64,000 nt of DNA, taken from assembly GCA_949297715.1 (NCBI GenBank), contig CASFTJ010000006.1:42239-106238 (forward strand), given 5' to 3'. The stretch is from an uncultured bacterium. GTDB lineage: Bacteria; Cyanobacteriota; Vampirovibrionia; Gastranaerophilales; Gastranaerophilaceae. Within the stretch, counting starts at the first letter, position 1. The number at the start of each line of letters is the position of its first letter. Below the pieces are notes generated by a model, which ran no database searches, had not been told where the DNA came from, and was given only the letters and a program-made list of their open reading frames with translations. A program made the position numbers and the translations under genes. Positions 38,285 through 49,050 of this stretch are shown here, one piece after another.

Positions 38285-39199
38285 ATGAGAATTGCTGAAA
38301 ATATTTTAGAAATAATAGGCAACACACCGCTTGTAAAAATTAACAGAATGAATGATGGCGGGGCTGAAATTGTTGTAAAACTTGAAAAACAAAATCCCGC
38401 AGGTTCTGTCAAAGACCGCCCTGCCCTAAATATGATTGAAAAAGCTGAAAAAGAAGGTTTAATAAATAAAGACACAGTGATAATAGAGCCTACAAGCGGA
38501 AATACAGGAATAGGATTGGCTCTTGTGTGTGCAATTCGAGGATATAGAATGATTTTGACAATGCCAGAGACAATGAGCTTGGAAAGACGAAAACTTCTAT
38601 CCGCATACGGTGCCGAACTTGTGCTTACCGAAGGAAAAAAAGGAATGCAAGGAGCCGTCGAAAAAGCCGAAGAACTTCATCAGGAAATCAAAAATTCTTT
38701 CATTCCTCAACAATTTGCAAACCCAGCAAATCCTGATTCGCATTCTTCAACAGCCGAAGAAATCTGGTCAGATACAGACGGCAAAGTTGATATTATTGTC
38801 GCAGGAGTCGGCACAGGCGGAACAATTTGCGGAATTTCAAAATTCTTAAAAGCTAAAAATCCAAACATAAAAGCGATAGCCGTCGAACCTTATGAAAGCC
38901 AGGTTTTAAAAGGCAAACAATCGGGCACACATAGAATTCAAGGGATTGGTGCAAACTTTGTTCCAGAAAACTTTGATAACAACTTAGTTGATGAAATAAT
39001 TCCCGTAAGAAGTGAAGATTCTATTCTTACAGCCCGCCGAATGGCAAAAGAGGAAGGGATTTTATCAGGAATTTCTTCAGGTGCGGCACTTTGTGCTGCA
39101 AATGAACTTTCAAAACGCCCTGAAAACAAAGATAAATTAATCGTAGTAATCTTACCGGACAGCGGCGAAAGATATCTTTCAAGCGAATTGTTTGAATAA
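38285..39199 (+). CDS. cysK: Cysteine synthase A (O-acetylserine thiol-lyase)
   Basis: A 304-residue PLP enzyme. The PLP lysine is K43 in '[11 protein letters not shown]', the substrate loop '[12 protein letters not shown]' follows near residue 68, and the phosphate-binding Gly-rich loop is '[10 protein letters not shown]'. '[12 protein letters not shown]' is the typical CysK segment. It makes cysteine from O-acetylserine and sulfide. The acetylserine supplier cysE is at 49051. It ends at a terminator at 39230-39272. Confidence 0.96.
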   Translation: MRIAENILEIIGNTPLVKINRMNDGGAEIVVKLEKQNPAGSVKDRPALNMIEKAEKEGLINKDTVIIEPTSGNTGIGLALVCAIRGYRMILTMPETMSLERRKLLSAYGAELVLTEGKKGMQGAVEKAEELHQEIKNSFIPQQFANPANPDSHSSTAEEIWSDTDGKVDIIVAGVGTGGTICGISKFLKAKNPNIKAIAVEPYESQVLKGKQSGTHRIQGIGANFVPENFDNNLVDEIIPVRSEDSILTARRMAKEEGILSGISSGAALCAANELSKRPENKDKLIVVILPDSGERYLSSELFE

Positions 39200-39229
39200 T
39201 CTGGAGCAAAAATTATTTATATTTATTTT

Positions 39230-39277
39230 AAAAAGACATGTACTGAACATAAGCGCCAATACATGTCTTTTTATGTT
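39230..39277 (+). terminator. Intrinsic terminator of cysK
   Basis: AAAAAGACATGTA (39230-39242) and TACATGTCTTTTT (39260-39272) form a 13-bp stem with a T-rich tail. It could act in both directions, but groL ends 70 bases further on. Confidence 0.75.
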
Positions 39278-39343
39278 TTTCTGTTATCTAATAAAGCGGT
39301 TCTCACTAACATCTCGCCGATGTATAGGAGTGGACTTCGTCCA

Positions 39344-41017
<1,674 letters not shown>

Positions 41018-41032
41018 TCACATTTACAACTA

Positions 41033-41317
41033 TTATTCAATAATTGCCAAAGCATCCTTAATAGATAGAATTTTATATTCTACTCCGTCCATTTTAACGT
41101 CAGTTCCTGCATATTTAGCATAAAGAACAATATCACCAACTTTAACATCCATAGGTTCTCTTTCGCCTTTTTCGTTGGTTTTTCCAAGTCCTACCGCTAC
41201 AACTTCACCTTTTTGCGGTTTTTCTTTAGCGCTGTCAGGGATAAAGATTCCGCCTGAAGTTTGTTCGGTATCTTCAATAACTTTGATAACAATTCTGTCT
41301 GCTAAAGGTTTAATCAT
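41033..41317 (-). CDS. groS: Co-chaperonin GroES (10 kDa)
   Basis: A 94-residue GroES, lid of the GroEL cavity. It begins '[20 protein letters not shown]' with the mobile loop '[20 protein letters not shown]' (residues 20-39) and the family's '[19 protein letters not shown]'. Normal length. It heads the groS-groL operon. No CIRCE element (the HrcA operator) was found upstream. Confidence 0.98.
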   Translation of the reverse strand: MIKPLADRIVIKVIEDTEQTSGGIFIPDSAKEKPQKGEVVAVGLGKTNEKGEREPMDVKVGDIVLYAKYAGTDVKMDGVEYKILSIKDALAIIE

Positions 41318-41650
41318 AATATTTTCTCCTTTTCTACCATACTGTCATTCTGAACTTATTTCAAAATCTTTTCAGCCCCTGAAATAAATTCAGGATGACT
41401 ACTACAATATTATTTATATAACGGATTTAAAAAATAATTAAAAACCTTAAGGATTTTTTAATTATTCAAAAAAAATTTTTAACAATTTTGCAATCATTAA
41501 GTTTTATTAACTTGACTTTTACCGACAAAAACAAGTCATAACAAGCTTAAAATAAAATATTTTTAAATTCAGCATTTATATAAAGCAATTTTACAGAAAA
41601 TATAACTTTTATATATTTATAACATATGGGAAAAACACAAGGAGATTATT
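41318..41650. other. 333-base divergent intergenic region between groS and the 41651 gene
   Basis: Very AT-rich. It holds a 20-bp imperfect palindrome at 41344-41399, a CCTTAAGG-centred palindrome near 41446-41453, and an AAGGAG ribosome site just before 41651. I could not fix a promoter for groS. No small gene or tRNA is apparent. Confidence 0.5.
41344..41399. repeat. Large imperfect palindrome upstream of groS, dispersed-repeat type
   Basis: Two 20-base arms (41344-41363 and 41380-41399) match at 18 of 20 positions as an inverted repeat, with a 16-base loop. The arm GTCATTCTGAACTTATTTCA resembles a palindromic element I recall from many metagenomic genomes, so it may be a dispersed repeat and not a groE operator. 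Only one copy is seen in the window. Confidence 0.6.
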
Positions 41651-43309
41651 ATGAGTGAGAATGTGCCAAGCATTAATGCTATGACTATTAAAATTAAGAA
41701 AGACAAAGGTATAACACATGCCTTAAAAGATGTTGTAGACAATCTTATCAAGCAGAAAAAAGCAGAATTAACTGACGGAAAAATAACATTGCAAGAATGG
41801 AATGCGGTTATGGACAAGCTTATAGAACTGCAAAACAACAGAAAAGCACAAGGAAAAGCTTCCATTTTTGGCGGCGGCACAGATAAGACAAATTCTGGAT
41901 GGCATAACAGCTTTGTAGTCCACCCTGATCAAGAAATAAGCTTTACAGCAGAAGAAACCGCACAGATTTATGAAGCAATGGGTGTGGTAATTAAAAACAC
42001 AAATGCACCAGCGGCTAATCAGAATGCACCGGAAAACCCGAACGCACCTGCACAGCCGAATACGCCGGAAAACCCGAATGCGCCTGCACAGCCGAATACG
42101 CCGGAAAACCCGAACGCGCCTGCACAGCCGAATACGCCGGAAAACCCGAATGCGCCTGCACAACCAAATGCACCGGAAAACCCGAACGCTTCGCAAGAAA
42201 CTCCAGGTCCAAACGGAACAACAATCAAAAACGGTGAATACTTTGCTGCTGACGGAACCAAACTTGCACCTGAATATGCACGAGGAACAGAAATACAATT
42301 TGTGGATGAAAACGGAAACAAAACAGCTTCCGTAAGAGTTTGGGAAGGGGGCGAAAAAGTCACCTACCGTGATGTAGACGGAAAAATTATTTCAATAAAA
42401 GAATTTATGCAAAAATATCCGAATGAATATACACAAACTATTAGTCAACAATTCGTAAATTATGCAGGAGAAGAAGTTGCCTCTCAAATTAGCTTCAACC
42501 CTGATCCTGATGGCAACAAAAAATTTGACGGGAAAGTTGAATTTACATATAACGGAAAAACAATAAAGGCAGGTTTACCGATAAGTGTAAAGAATGTAGC
42601 AGATTTATTAGGAATTCAGAAAAAAGCGCCGGAAGCTCCACAAGCGCAAGAAGCGCCAGAAACGCAAGAAGCGCCAGAGACTCCAGAAGCGCCGGCAAAT
42701 CAGACACCATTACCTGAAGGTGCCACAGAAGTTGCAGGAAAAGATGCTGATGGAGTTGACTGTCATATAGTAAAAGATAAAGATGGCAGAGAACTCAAAC
42801 GTATATATAACAAAGGCCAAGAAAACGAATACAGCGTAACAGTAGAATATGATAATAACGGCAAAAAAACAAAAGAAATAGAAACTCAATCTGGCAATAA
42901 TAAAACAGATATAATACGCTATTACAATCCTAACGGTAAATTAGGAAAGGTAGAAAACTACCAAGAAGACGGCACGACCATTCGCTCAACAGCAGAATAC
43001 CAATATAACGAAGATGGTAGTTATACACTGACTAACAAAAATGGGGACGGTAAAACTACCTATATCTACGAATATAACAAAGACGGTAAAATACAAAAAT
43101 CAACTTATTACAAAGAAGACGGCACGACCATTCGCTCAACAGCAGAATACCAATATAACGAAGATGGTAGTTATACGGCACGACCATTCGCTCAACAGCA
43201 GAATACCAATATAACGAAGATGGTAGTTATACCGGGACTTACAAAAATGGGGACGGTAAAACTACCGATATCTACGAATATAACAAAGACGGTAACACAC
43301 AAAAAGTAA
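41651..43309 (+). CDS. Repeat-rich protein, frame broken by a 56-bp tandem duplication (5-prime part)
   Basis: Reads 552 residues to a premature stop. Residues 1-115 resemble the N-terminus of the 6175 protein ('GKITLQEWN..M', 'GGGT', 'SFVVHPDQEISFT', 'IYEAMGV'). Residues 125-180 are a 12-residue Asn/Pro/Ala repeat. A second Pro/Glu/Ala linker lies near 320-352, followed from about 440 by 50-residue repeats ('DGTTIRSTAEYQYNEDGSYT'). At residue 509 an exact 56-bp tandem duplication (43120-43231) shifts the frame and gives 43 odd residues ending in KK. Removing one copy joins it to the frame ending at 43764, giving 685 residues. No signal peptide. Probably a surface or secreted protein. Function unknown. 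Confidence 0.7.
   Translation: MSENVPSINAMTIKIKKDKGITHALKDVVDNLIKQKKAELTDGKITLQEWNAVMDKLIELQNNRKAQGKASIFGGGTDKTNSGWHNSFVVHPDQEISFTAEETAQIYEAMGVVIKNTNAPAANQNAPENPNAPAQPNTPENPNAPAQPNTPENPNAPAQPNTPENPNAPAQPNAPENPNASQETPGPNGTTIKNGEYFAADGTKLAPEYARGTEIQFVDENGNKTASVRVWEGGEKVTYRDVDGKIISIKEFMQKYPNEYTQTISQQFVNYAGEEVASQISFNPDPDGNKKFDGKVEFTYNGKTIKAGLPISVKNVADLLGIQKKAPEAPQAQEAPETQEAPETPEAPANQTPLPEGATEVAGKDADGVDCHIVKDKDGRELKRIYNKGQENEYSVTVEYDNNGKKTKEIETQSGNNKTDIIRYYNPNGKLGKVENYQEDGTTIRSTAEYQYNEDGSYTLTNKNGDGKTTYIYEYNKDGKIQKSTYYKEDGTTIRSTAEYQYNEDGSYTARPFAQQQNTNITKMVVIPGLTKMGTVKLPISTNITKTVTHKK
42023..42189 (+). repeat. 36-bp tandem repeat coding Asn/Pro/Ala-rich linker
   Basis: Four full 36-bp units (42023-42166) and a partial fifth code for the dodecapeptide N-[TA]-P-E-N-P-N-A-P-A-Q-P. 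Units differ only at a few third positions, so the array is recent and prone to length change. Confidence 0.85.
43120..43231 (+). repeat. Exact 56-bp tandem duplication, frame-breaking
   Basis: 43120-43175 and 43176-43231 are identical over 56 bases. Since 56 is not a multiple of 3, the second copy shifts the reading frame. Deleting either copy restores a continuous frame to 43764. A related, non-adjacent copy of most of the unit lies at 42970-43025, 150 bases upstream. Confidence 0.92.
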
Positions 43310-43497
43310 CTTCTTACAAAGAAGACGGGAAAACACCGAATATAATCGTAGAAAATGGCATTGTCCGACTTACACATATCAAAACAAAAAATGCAGACGG
43401 TAAAGAAGTTGCCCATAGATATGAATTCGACGAAAACGGTATATGTATCAGCTCAGGACTTGCTCTGGAACTATACAATCAGATTGAGCCTTCCAGC

Positions 43498-43764
43498 TTG
43501 AATTCAAATACCATTAAAAAACTTGAACAACTCAACGCTAAAAACATTATAAAAGTTTTAACAGCATATCAAAAGCTTGCAGGACATTCTCTTCAACAAG
43601 CAATTGATAATGAATTAGGCTTTGGCAAAGACAAAATGAGAAAACTTGTCAATGATGCCTTGAATGCAAGATTGAAAGAACTAGGGCTTGATCCGGCAAA
43701 AGTTAACATCAATGACCCTAAACAGCTTGCCGAAATAGCAAAACTTGACAATAAAAACTCATAA
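43498..43764 (+). CDS. 3-prime part of the interrupted repeat protein
   Basis: The open frame extends back without stops to the duplication at about 43232, so this 88-residue stretch (from TTG 43498) is the C-terminal end of the 41651 gene and probably not an independent gene. No ribosome site precedes it. The C-terminus is a helical module ('LNAKNIIKVLTAYQKLAGHS', 'LGFGKDKMRKLVNDALNARL'), distinct from the upstream repeats. Whether it is ever translated depends on loss of one 56-bp copy or on frameshifting. Confidence 0.5.
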   Translation: MNSNTIKKLEQLNAKNIIKVLTAYQKLAGHSLQQAIDNELGFGKDKMRKLVNDALNARLKELGLDPAKVNINDPKQLAEIAKLDNKNS

Positions 43765-43803
43765 TTTTTTACGATTTATAAAAACATTACAGACAGATAA
43801 TTT

Positions 43804-43840
43804 AACCGCCTTTAAAAAACAATTTAGAGGCGGTTTAATT
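43804..43840. terminator. Bidirectional terminator between the repeat gene and phosphoglucomutase
   Basis: AACCGCCT (43804-43811) pairs with AGGCGGTT (43828-43835), flanked by A/T runs, between two convergent genes. Confidence 0.65.
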
Positions 43841-43847
43841 TTAAAAT

Positions 43848-45230
43848 TTATTTTTTAACCGTATTCATTAATTCTTCAAGCTTTTTCAAATCATCACTTT
43901 CAAAATAAATTCTCAACAAAGGCTCCGTTCCGCTCGGGCGAACAAGAATCCAGCTTCTGCCGTCTTCCAGATAAAGCTTCACACCGTCTTTAAAATCCTT
44001 CTTTACAACTTTATAACAACCAATCATTTCGGAATTTTTGTAAAAATCAATAACCCGCTGAACTTCTTCTCTTGTACTTACTCTTTTGTCAATTCTGTCG
44101 TTGTAAAACCTGCATCCGACAAAAGTTTCAAGCTCTTTTTGAAGTTCAAAAAGGGGTTTTTCTTCATAAGCCATTGCCTCTAAAATAAGAAGATTTGCAA
44201 GAATCCCGTCTTTTTCAGGGATATGCCCCTGAATACTTAAACCACCGCTTTCTTCTCCGCCGATTACGGGATTAAACTTCCGCATCGCTTCTCCAACATG
44301 CTTAAATCCGACGGCAGTTTCAACCACTTCAACCCCGAGCTTTTCAGCCGCTATATCAAGCATAAGGCTTGCTCCGACAGTTTTGACAAGCGAGCCTTTC
44401 AGATGTTTGTTTTCAATCAAATGCTTCAATAAAATCGCAATAATTTCATTCGGCGTAACGTATTCGCCGTTCTCATTTATAACCCCAAATCTGTCGGCAT
44501 CCCCGTCATTTGCAAACCCGACAGAATTAGAACTTGCCTTAACTTTTTCAATAAGTTCTTTCAAATATTTCGGCTTCGGCTCAGGCATTCCGCCGCCAAA
44601 ATTCGGATCGTGAAATAAATGCAAAGTTTCGTATTTTATTCCAAAAGACTCCAAAAGCTTGTCAAAATACCCGATACTTGCAGAATAAAGCCCGTCATAA
44701 ATTATATTCGTTTTCAAAGTTTTTATTTTATCAAAGTCAATTAAAGTTTTAATATGGTTAAAATATTCTTCACTGAAATCGTATTTTTCAACCTTTCCAT
44801 CCCCGAATTTTTCAAAATCATCCTCCAGATAAGAAACAATTTCATCGGTAATTTCAGCTGTCGCAGGCCCTGCGTAATCAGGAATAAACTTTATACCCAA
44901 ATATTCAGGCGGGTTGTGTGATGCTGTAAACATCAAAGCGCAAGCATTTAAAACTTTTGCGTTATAAGCCAAAACAGGTGTAGGAATAACTTTGTCGCTG
45001 TAAAGCACATCAAAACCCATTTCCGCCAAAGTTTCCGCCCCGAGCAAAGATAATTCATCCGCCTTGTTTCTGGGATCGTAACCGACAATTATTTTTTTAC
45101 TTCCGCCAAAGTTTTTATAAACATATTTGCCGGCTGCACGGCAAACTTTAATAACATTATCTTCATTAAAATCTTTTCCTACAATCGCTCTCCATCCGTC
45201 AGTCCCAAATTTAATCACGCTCATTTTCAT
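43848..45230 (-). CDS. Phosphoglucomutase/phosphomannomutase
   Basis: A 460-residue alpha-D-phosphohexomutase. The phosphoserine loop TASHNP is at 102-107 (S104). The metal loop is 'NDGDADRFGVI' near 242, the sugar-specificity loop is 'GGEESGGLS' near 325, and the phosphate-binding loop is 'RPSGTEPLLRIY' near the C-terminus. It interconverts hexose 1- and 6-phosphates for glycogen, LPS or nucleotide-sugar synthesis. Glucose versus mannose preference is unclear. An AAAGGGC ribosome site precedes the ATG. Confidence 0.93.
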   Translation of the reverse strand: MKMSVIKFGTDGWRAIVGKDFNEDNVIKVCRAAGKYVYKNFGGSKKIIVGYDPRNKADELSLLGAETLAEMGFDVLYSDKVIPTPVLAYNAKVLNACALMFTASHNPPEYLGIKFIPDYAGPATAEITDEIVSYLEDDFEKFGDGKVEKYDFSEEYFNHIKTLIDFDKIKTLKTNIIYDGLYSASIGYFDKLLESFGIKYETLHLFHDPNFGGGMPEPKPKYLKELIEKVKASSNSVGFANDGDADRFGVINENGEYVTPNEIIAILLKHLIENKHLKGSLVKTVGASLMLDIAAEKLGVEVVETAVGFKHVGEAMRKFNPVIGGEESGGLSIQGHIPEKDGILANLLILEAMAYEEKPLFELQKELETFVGCRFYNDRIDKRVSTREEVQRVIDFYKNSEMIGCYKVVKKDFKDGVKLYLEDGRSWILVRPSGTEPLLRIYFESDDLKKLEELMNTVKK

Positions 45231-45287
45231 TGCCCTTTTGTTTACTCTCTGATATAATTATATTGAAAATACGGAGTTAAGTAAACA

Positions 45288-46133
45288 ATGGATTTGTCAG
45301 AAATAGGAAGAATAGCATATTTAGGACCTAGAGGTTCATTTTCAGAGATGGCAGCCGACGTATTTTGCGGGAAATACAATATGCACCCTTATCCTGAACC
45401 TGTCGGAACAATAAGAGAAGTTATAGAATTTGTAGACGAAAACCCCGGAGTTTTAGGTGTAATTCCTCTTGAAAATTCAAATGAAGGTTCAGTCAGAGAA
45501 GCTTTGGATCATCTTATGATGACAATAAACCCGAATATCCGTATTTTATCCCAGACAATAATGCCTATAAGACACTGTCTTTTATCAAGAACAACGGAAT
45601 TTTACAGCATAACAGGAATAATTTCACACCCTCAGGCACTTGCACAATGCCAGAATTTCATTCACGACGAGATGCCCCGCAATATGAATTATATAGAAGC
45701 CCCAAGTACGGCAGAAGCCGCCAGAAGTCTTGCAAATTACAACCTGACTTACGCTGCAATCGGAAGTGAAAAAACTGCAGAACTTTATAATCTGAATATT
45801 CTGAAAGAAAATATTAATGATGACAAAAATAACCAAACACGCTTTGCATTAATAGGCGATTTTGAAACAGAAATAACAGGAAACGATAAAACTTCACTTG
45901 TTTTTGCAACCGAAAATAAACCCGGAGCCTTGCTTGAAATTCTGCACATATTTTACGAAAATAACATCAATCTTTCATACATAGTTTCTCGCCCTTCAAA
46001 AATCAAATTCGGAGATTACAATTTTATAGTTAACTTTGACGGTCATATCAAAAATCCAAAAATATTAAACACTCTGAAAGAAATAAAAGAAAAAACAACA
46101 TTTATGAGATTTTTCGGATCTTACGAAAAATAA
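45288..46133 (+). CDS. pheA: Prephenate dehydratase
   Basis: A 281-residue monofunctional enzyme that converts prephenate to phenylpyruvate in phenylalanine synthesis. The catalytic domain (about 9-185) has 'YLGPRGSFSEMAADVF', 'IPLENSNEGSV' and 'YAAIGSEKTAELY'. An ACT domain follows from about 200 ('TSLVFATENKPGALLEIL', 'NINLSYIVSRPSK') for feedback by phenylalanine. There is no chorismate mutase domain. TATAAT at 45253-45258 and a CGGAG ribosome site precede it. Confidence 0.95.
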   Translation: MDLSEIGRIAYLGPRGSFSEMAADVFCGKYNMHPYPEPVGTIREVIEFVDENPGVLGVIPLENSNEGSVREALDHLMMTINPNIRILSQTIMPIRHCLLSRTTEFYSITGIISHPQALAQCQNFIHDEMPRNMNYIEAPSTAEAARSLANYNLTYAAIGSEKTAELYNLNILKENINDDKNNQTRFALIGDFETEITGNDKTSLVFATENKPGALLEILHIFYENNINLSYIVSRPSKIKFGDYNFIVNFDGHIKNPKILNTLKEIKEKTTFMRFFGSYEK

Positions 46134-46142
46134 AACTGCGAC

Positions 46143-46172
46143 TTGACAGTTTTTCAAATCACGTGGTATATT
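46143..46172 (+). promoter_or_regulatory. Predicted promoter of the phage-tail-like cassette
   Basis: A perfect TTGACA (46143-46148), an 18-base spacer and TATATT (46167-46172), 62 bases before the tail-fibre-like gene and just after the pheA stop. Confidence 0.65.
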
Positions 46173-46233
46173 TAGTTGTTGCGCCTTAATAAAAAACTAT
46201 GAAAAGTTCGTCAAATTTGTCAGAAAGGCAAAT

Positions 46234-47064
46234 ATGACAAATTCTATGATTCCTTATTCATTTACTCCCGGCACAAAAGCGAAAGCTCAGGAAGTAAATG
46301 CAAATTTTAATGCACTGGCAGATAAAATTGATGAAAATAATGAAACAGCTATGCATTATAACAGCAGTGCCACAATAAGCGGGGATATGACTTTTACCAA
46401 ACCAATAGTGTCAACCGGAGTTTATTCTGTTACTCAAGGAAATCTTACAGTTAATAATCTAACAAATGGGGGAACTACAGACGCCGTAATCGCAATTAAC
46501 AGTGACACAAACCAACCATGCGGTTCTTTAAGACTTTCAAACGGTGACGGATACAATGAAATTACACTAACAGCAGCTGCGGAAAATGGTAACATTTTAT
46601 CTATGGGTATGAGAAATACAAACGGAACCGCTTATGGATTTTGCCCGACATATACCTCAAATTACGCAGACAGTTCTACCAAGATAGTAACAACAGAGTA
46701 TATGGCAAATCACTGGACAACAACACCAGCCACAACCGCAAGCTCTGCTTCAAAAGCTCGTCCGGCAGTAGTAATCCAAAATTACGTTTCCGGTACATCC
46801 TGGTGTCGTGTCTGGTCTGACGGCTGGATAGAACAGGGTGGTAGAACCAATATATTATCAGCTCAGGTGAGTACTACAATTACATTTATAAAGCCATTCT
46901 CAAATGCAAACTATACCACCATTTTAACTATTAATCCAATAAATAGAACCCTTATTTTTTGCGATGCACAGATTAGGTCTTTATCAACAATAAACATGCA
47001 AATAGACAATGTTAATAATTCTGGGGTAACAAGTATAATTCACTGGCAATGCAGTGGTTACTAG
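46234..47064 (+). CDS. Phage tail-fibre-like protein
   Basis: A 276-residue protein. The N-terminus 'SFTPGTKAKAQEVNANFNAL' is typical of phage proteins that attach fibre to baseplate, and the middle is beta-rich and low complexity. The C-terminal region 'SWCRVWSDGWIEQGGRT' followed by 'TFIKPFSNANYTTILTI' matches the tip domain of tail fibres (gp53-like C-terminal type). It stands with one small partner gene and no other phage genes, between pheA and tyrS. AAAGG precedes the ATG. It could be prophage residue or a host-kept adhesin. Confidence 0.8.
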   Translation: MTNSMIPYSFTPGTKAKAQEVNANFNALADKIDENNETAMHYNSSATISGDMTFTKPIVSTGVYSVTQGNLTVNNLTNGGTTDAVIAINSDTNQPCGSLRLSNGDGYNEITLTAAAENGNILSMGMRNTNGTAYGFCPTYTSNYADSSTKIVTTEYMANHWTTTPATTASSASKARPAVVIQNYVSGTSWCRVWSDGWIEQGGRTNILSAQVSTTITFIKPFSNANYTTILTINPINRTLIFCDAQIRSLSTINMQIDNVNNSGVTSIIHWQCSGY

Positions 47065-47076
47065 AAAGGAAGAAAA

Positions 47077-47640
47077 ATGAATACAGAAGAAACAATTAAT
47101 ATGAATATTCCAACAGAAAATTCTGTTGAAGAACAATTCTCCGATTGGAGTGAATACGATAATTATGATTTTATCGAAAATGAAATTTTTACAAACGAAT
47201 ACCCACCTCAAGCAGCAATCTGGTGCAACGAACAAGCAACACATCATATAGAAGAAATTGAACCAGATGAAAATGGTTCCAAACGTTTTCAAATAGTTAA
47301 AAATCCGGACCCCACAGCAGAAGAAATTGCACAAAGAAAAGCTCAATTAAACCTTACAGCAGCAGATGTAGAACGCGCAATTTATAAAGCAAAAGGAATG
47401 GACTTTGATGATATCGTTACACTTGTCGAACAATACAACCAAACAGAACCAATGAGTGAAACAGGAGAAAGTACAAGTATTGATATTAAAGCTTTAAAAA
47501 TTGAACTGAGAGCAAACAATTTTTATCGAGGAAATCCATATATTGATATGGTAGGTACCCTTTTAGGCTTTACAACAACACAGCTTGACGAGTTTTTTGA
47601 AACAAATGATTATACAAAATTGTTAGCTTCAGAAGAATAA
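47077..47640 (+). CDS. Phage-tail-associated hypothetical protein (possible fibre chaperone)
   Basis: A 187-residue acidic protein that begins 12 bases after the tail-fibre-like gene. The central part 'YPPQAAIWCNEQATHHIEEI' and 'QLNLTAADVERAIYKAKGMD' resembles small proteins that follow tail fibres in prophages and act as assembly chaperones. This is by position and resemblance only. No signal peptide or membrane helix. A strong terminator follows at 47657. Confidence 0.6.
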   Translation: MNTEETINMNIPTENSVEEQFSDWSEYDNYDFIENEIFTNEYPPQAAIWCNEQATHHIEEIEPDENGSKRFQIVKNPDPTAEEIAQRKAQLNLTAADVERAIYKAKGMDFDDIVTLVEQYNQTEPMSETGESTSIDIKALKIELRANNFYRGNPYIDMVGTLLGFTTTQLDEFFETNDYTKLLASEE

Positions 47641-47656
47641 TTAAATAATTTGAAGT

Positions 47657-47696
47657 AAGGCGGCGGATGTTTAAAAAACATCCGCCGCCTTTTTTT
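47657..47696 (+). terminator. Strong intrinsic terminator after the tail-like cassette
   Basis: Perfect 16-bp stem (47657-47672 with 47676-47691), tight loop and a run of T to 47696. Oriented for the plus strand. Confidence 0.88.
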
Positions 47697-47786
47697 AACA
47701 TCATAAAAAGTATGTTAAATATCTTAACCACAAATATCCTTGCATTTTTGTTTTTGATACAATTAAGACAACAAGGAGAGAAAAAA

Positions 47787-49010
47787 ATGGTTGATATACG
47801 AGAAGAATTTATAGAACAGGCAAAAAGGCTTTCGCGTGGTGCAGAAGTTTTACCGGGCGGGATTGAAGAATTAGCGGTAAAATTACAGCACGCAAAAGAT
47901 ACCAATACCCCCTTAAGAGTGAAGCTTGGAATGGATCCGACTCGCCCCGATTTACATTTAGGCCATACTGTTGTTATGAGAAAGTTAAGAGAATTTCAAA
48001 AACTCGGACACAAAGTTGTTTTAATCGTAGGCGGTGCAACCGCAATGGTCGGCGATCCTTCAGGTAAGTCAGAAACCCGCCCGTCTTTAACAAAAGAACA
48101 GGTTGAAGAAAACGCAAAATCATATTTTGAACAAATGTCAAAAGTAGTAGACGTTACAAAAGCCGAAGTTACAAACAATGCGGATTGGCTTCACAAAATG
48201 AGTTTTACGGACTTACTAAAACTTGCCTCTCAAATAACAGTTGCGCAAATGATGACAAGAGATGATTTTGCAAAAAGATACGCAGAAGGTCGACCGATTT
48301 CTGTTCATGAATTTTTCTACCCGCTTATGCAGGCTTACGATTCGGTTGCAATAGATGCTGATATAGAGCTTGGCGGAACGGATCAACGATTTAACACTCT
48401 TTTAGGCCGCCAGATACAAGAAGCTTACGGCAAAAAATATCCGCAAATGGTTATGCTTCTGCCCTTAATCGAAGGCACAGACGGGCTTGTTAAGATGTCG
48501 AAAACTTATCCTGAACATTGTATTTCCCTCACAGACAACGCAAATGATATGTTCGGAAAATTGATGAGTATTCCTGACACTTTAATCGTAAAATACTTTA
48601 TGCTTTTGACTGACGTGAGCGAAGAAGAATTGAAAAATATCGAAAATTCACTTAAAGATCCTTCCGTAAACCCACGTGATTTGAAGCTTAAACTTGCATA
48701 CACAATCACGGAAGAATACCACGGAAAAGAAGGTGCCGATAAAGCTCAAGCTGAATTTATCAATGTAGTATCCAACAAAGGGCTTCCTTCAGACATTGAG
48801 GAAGTAAAAGTTGAGATGGGCAAAAACATTCTTGACCTTCTTGTGGAATTAAAATTCGTTCAAAGCAAAGGCGAGGCAAAACGTTTGATTCAAGGCGGCG
48901 GAGTAAAAATTGACGGCGAAAAGATTGCCGATATGATGTATTCCGTAGAATTTGCTGAGAGTGTAATATTACAGGCAGGAAAACGTAAGTTTGCAAAACT
49001 TGTAAAATAA
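47787..49010 (+). CDS. tyrS: Tyrosyl-tRNA synthetase
   Basis: A 407-residue class I synthetase. I chose ATG 47787 because AAGGAG lies 8 bases upstream and the conserved protein starts there ('[12 protein letters not shown]'). The longer frame to 47667 passes through the terminator. '[10 protein letters not shown]' (HIGH motif, about 55-64), '[12 protein letters not shown]' and '[11 protein letters not shown]' (KMSKS-type, about 234) are present, with a C-terminal S4 RNA-binding domain ('[19 protein letters not shown]'). It is the TyrZ-like subtype (KMSKT). Confidence 0.97.
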   Translation: MVDIREEFIEQAKRLSRGAEVLPGGIEELAVKLQHAKDTNTPLRVKLGMDPTRPDLHLGHTVVMRKLREFQKLGHKVVLIVGGATAMVGDPSGKSETRPSLTKEQVEENAKSYFEQMSKVVDVTKAEVTNNADWLHKMSFTDLLKLASQITVAQMMTRDDFAKRYAEGRPISVHEFFYPLMQAYDSVAIDADIELGGTDQRFNTLLGRQIQEAYGKKYPQMVMLLPLIEGTDGLVKMSKTYPEHCISLTDNANDMFGKLMSIPDTLIVKYFMLLTDVSEEELKNIENSLKDPSVNPRDLKLKLAYTITEEYHGKEGADKAQAEFINVVSNKGLPSDIEEVKVEMGKNILDLLVELKFVQSKGEAKRLIQGGGVKIDGEKIADMMYSVEFAESVILQAGKRKFAKLVK

Positions 49011-49050
49011 CAACGAATTAAACTTTCGCAAAAAAGACGAACGGAGAAAA

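Noticed and set aside
41318..41650. CIRCE heat-shock operator upstream of groS
   Set aside because: No TTAGCACTC-N9-GAGTGCTAA or close variant is present on either strand.
42023..42189. CRISPR-like array
   Set aside because: The units are adjacent with no spacers and are in frame with the coding sequence.
42019..42363. Long open frames antisense to the 36-bp repeats
   Set aside because: They are by-products of the Pro/Ala codon repeat on the other strand, low complexity and without ribosome sites.
47667..47786. N-terminal extension of TyrRS
   Set aside because: The extension would start inside a strong terminator hairpin and has no ribosome site. ATG 47787 has AAGGAG in place.
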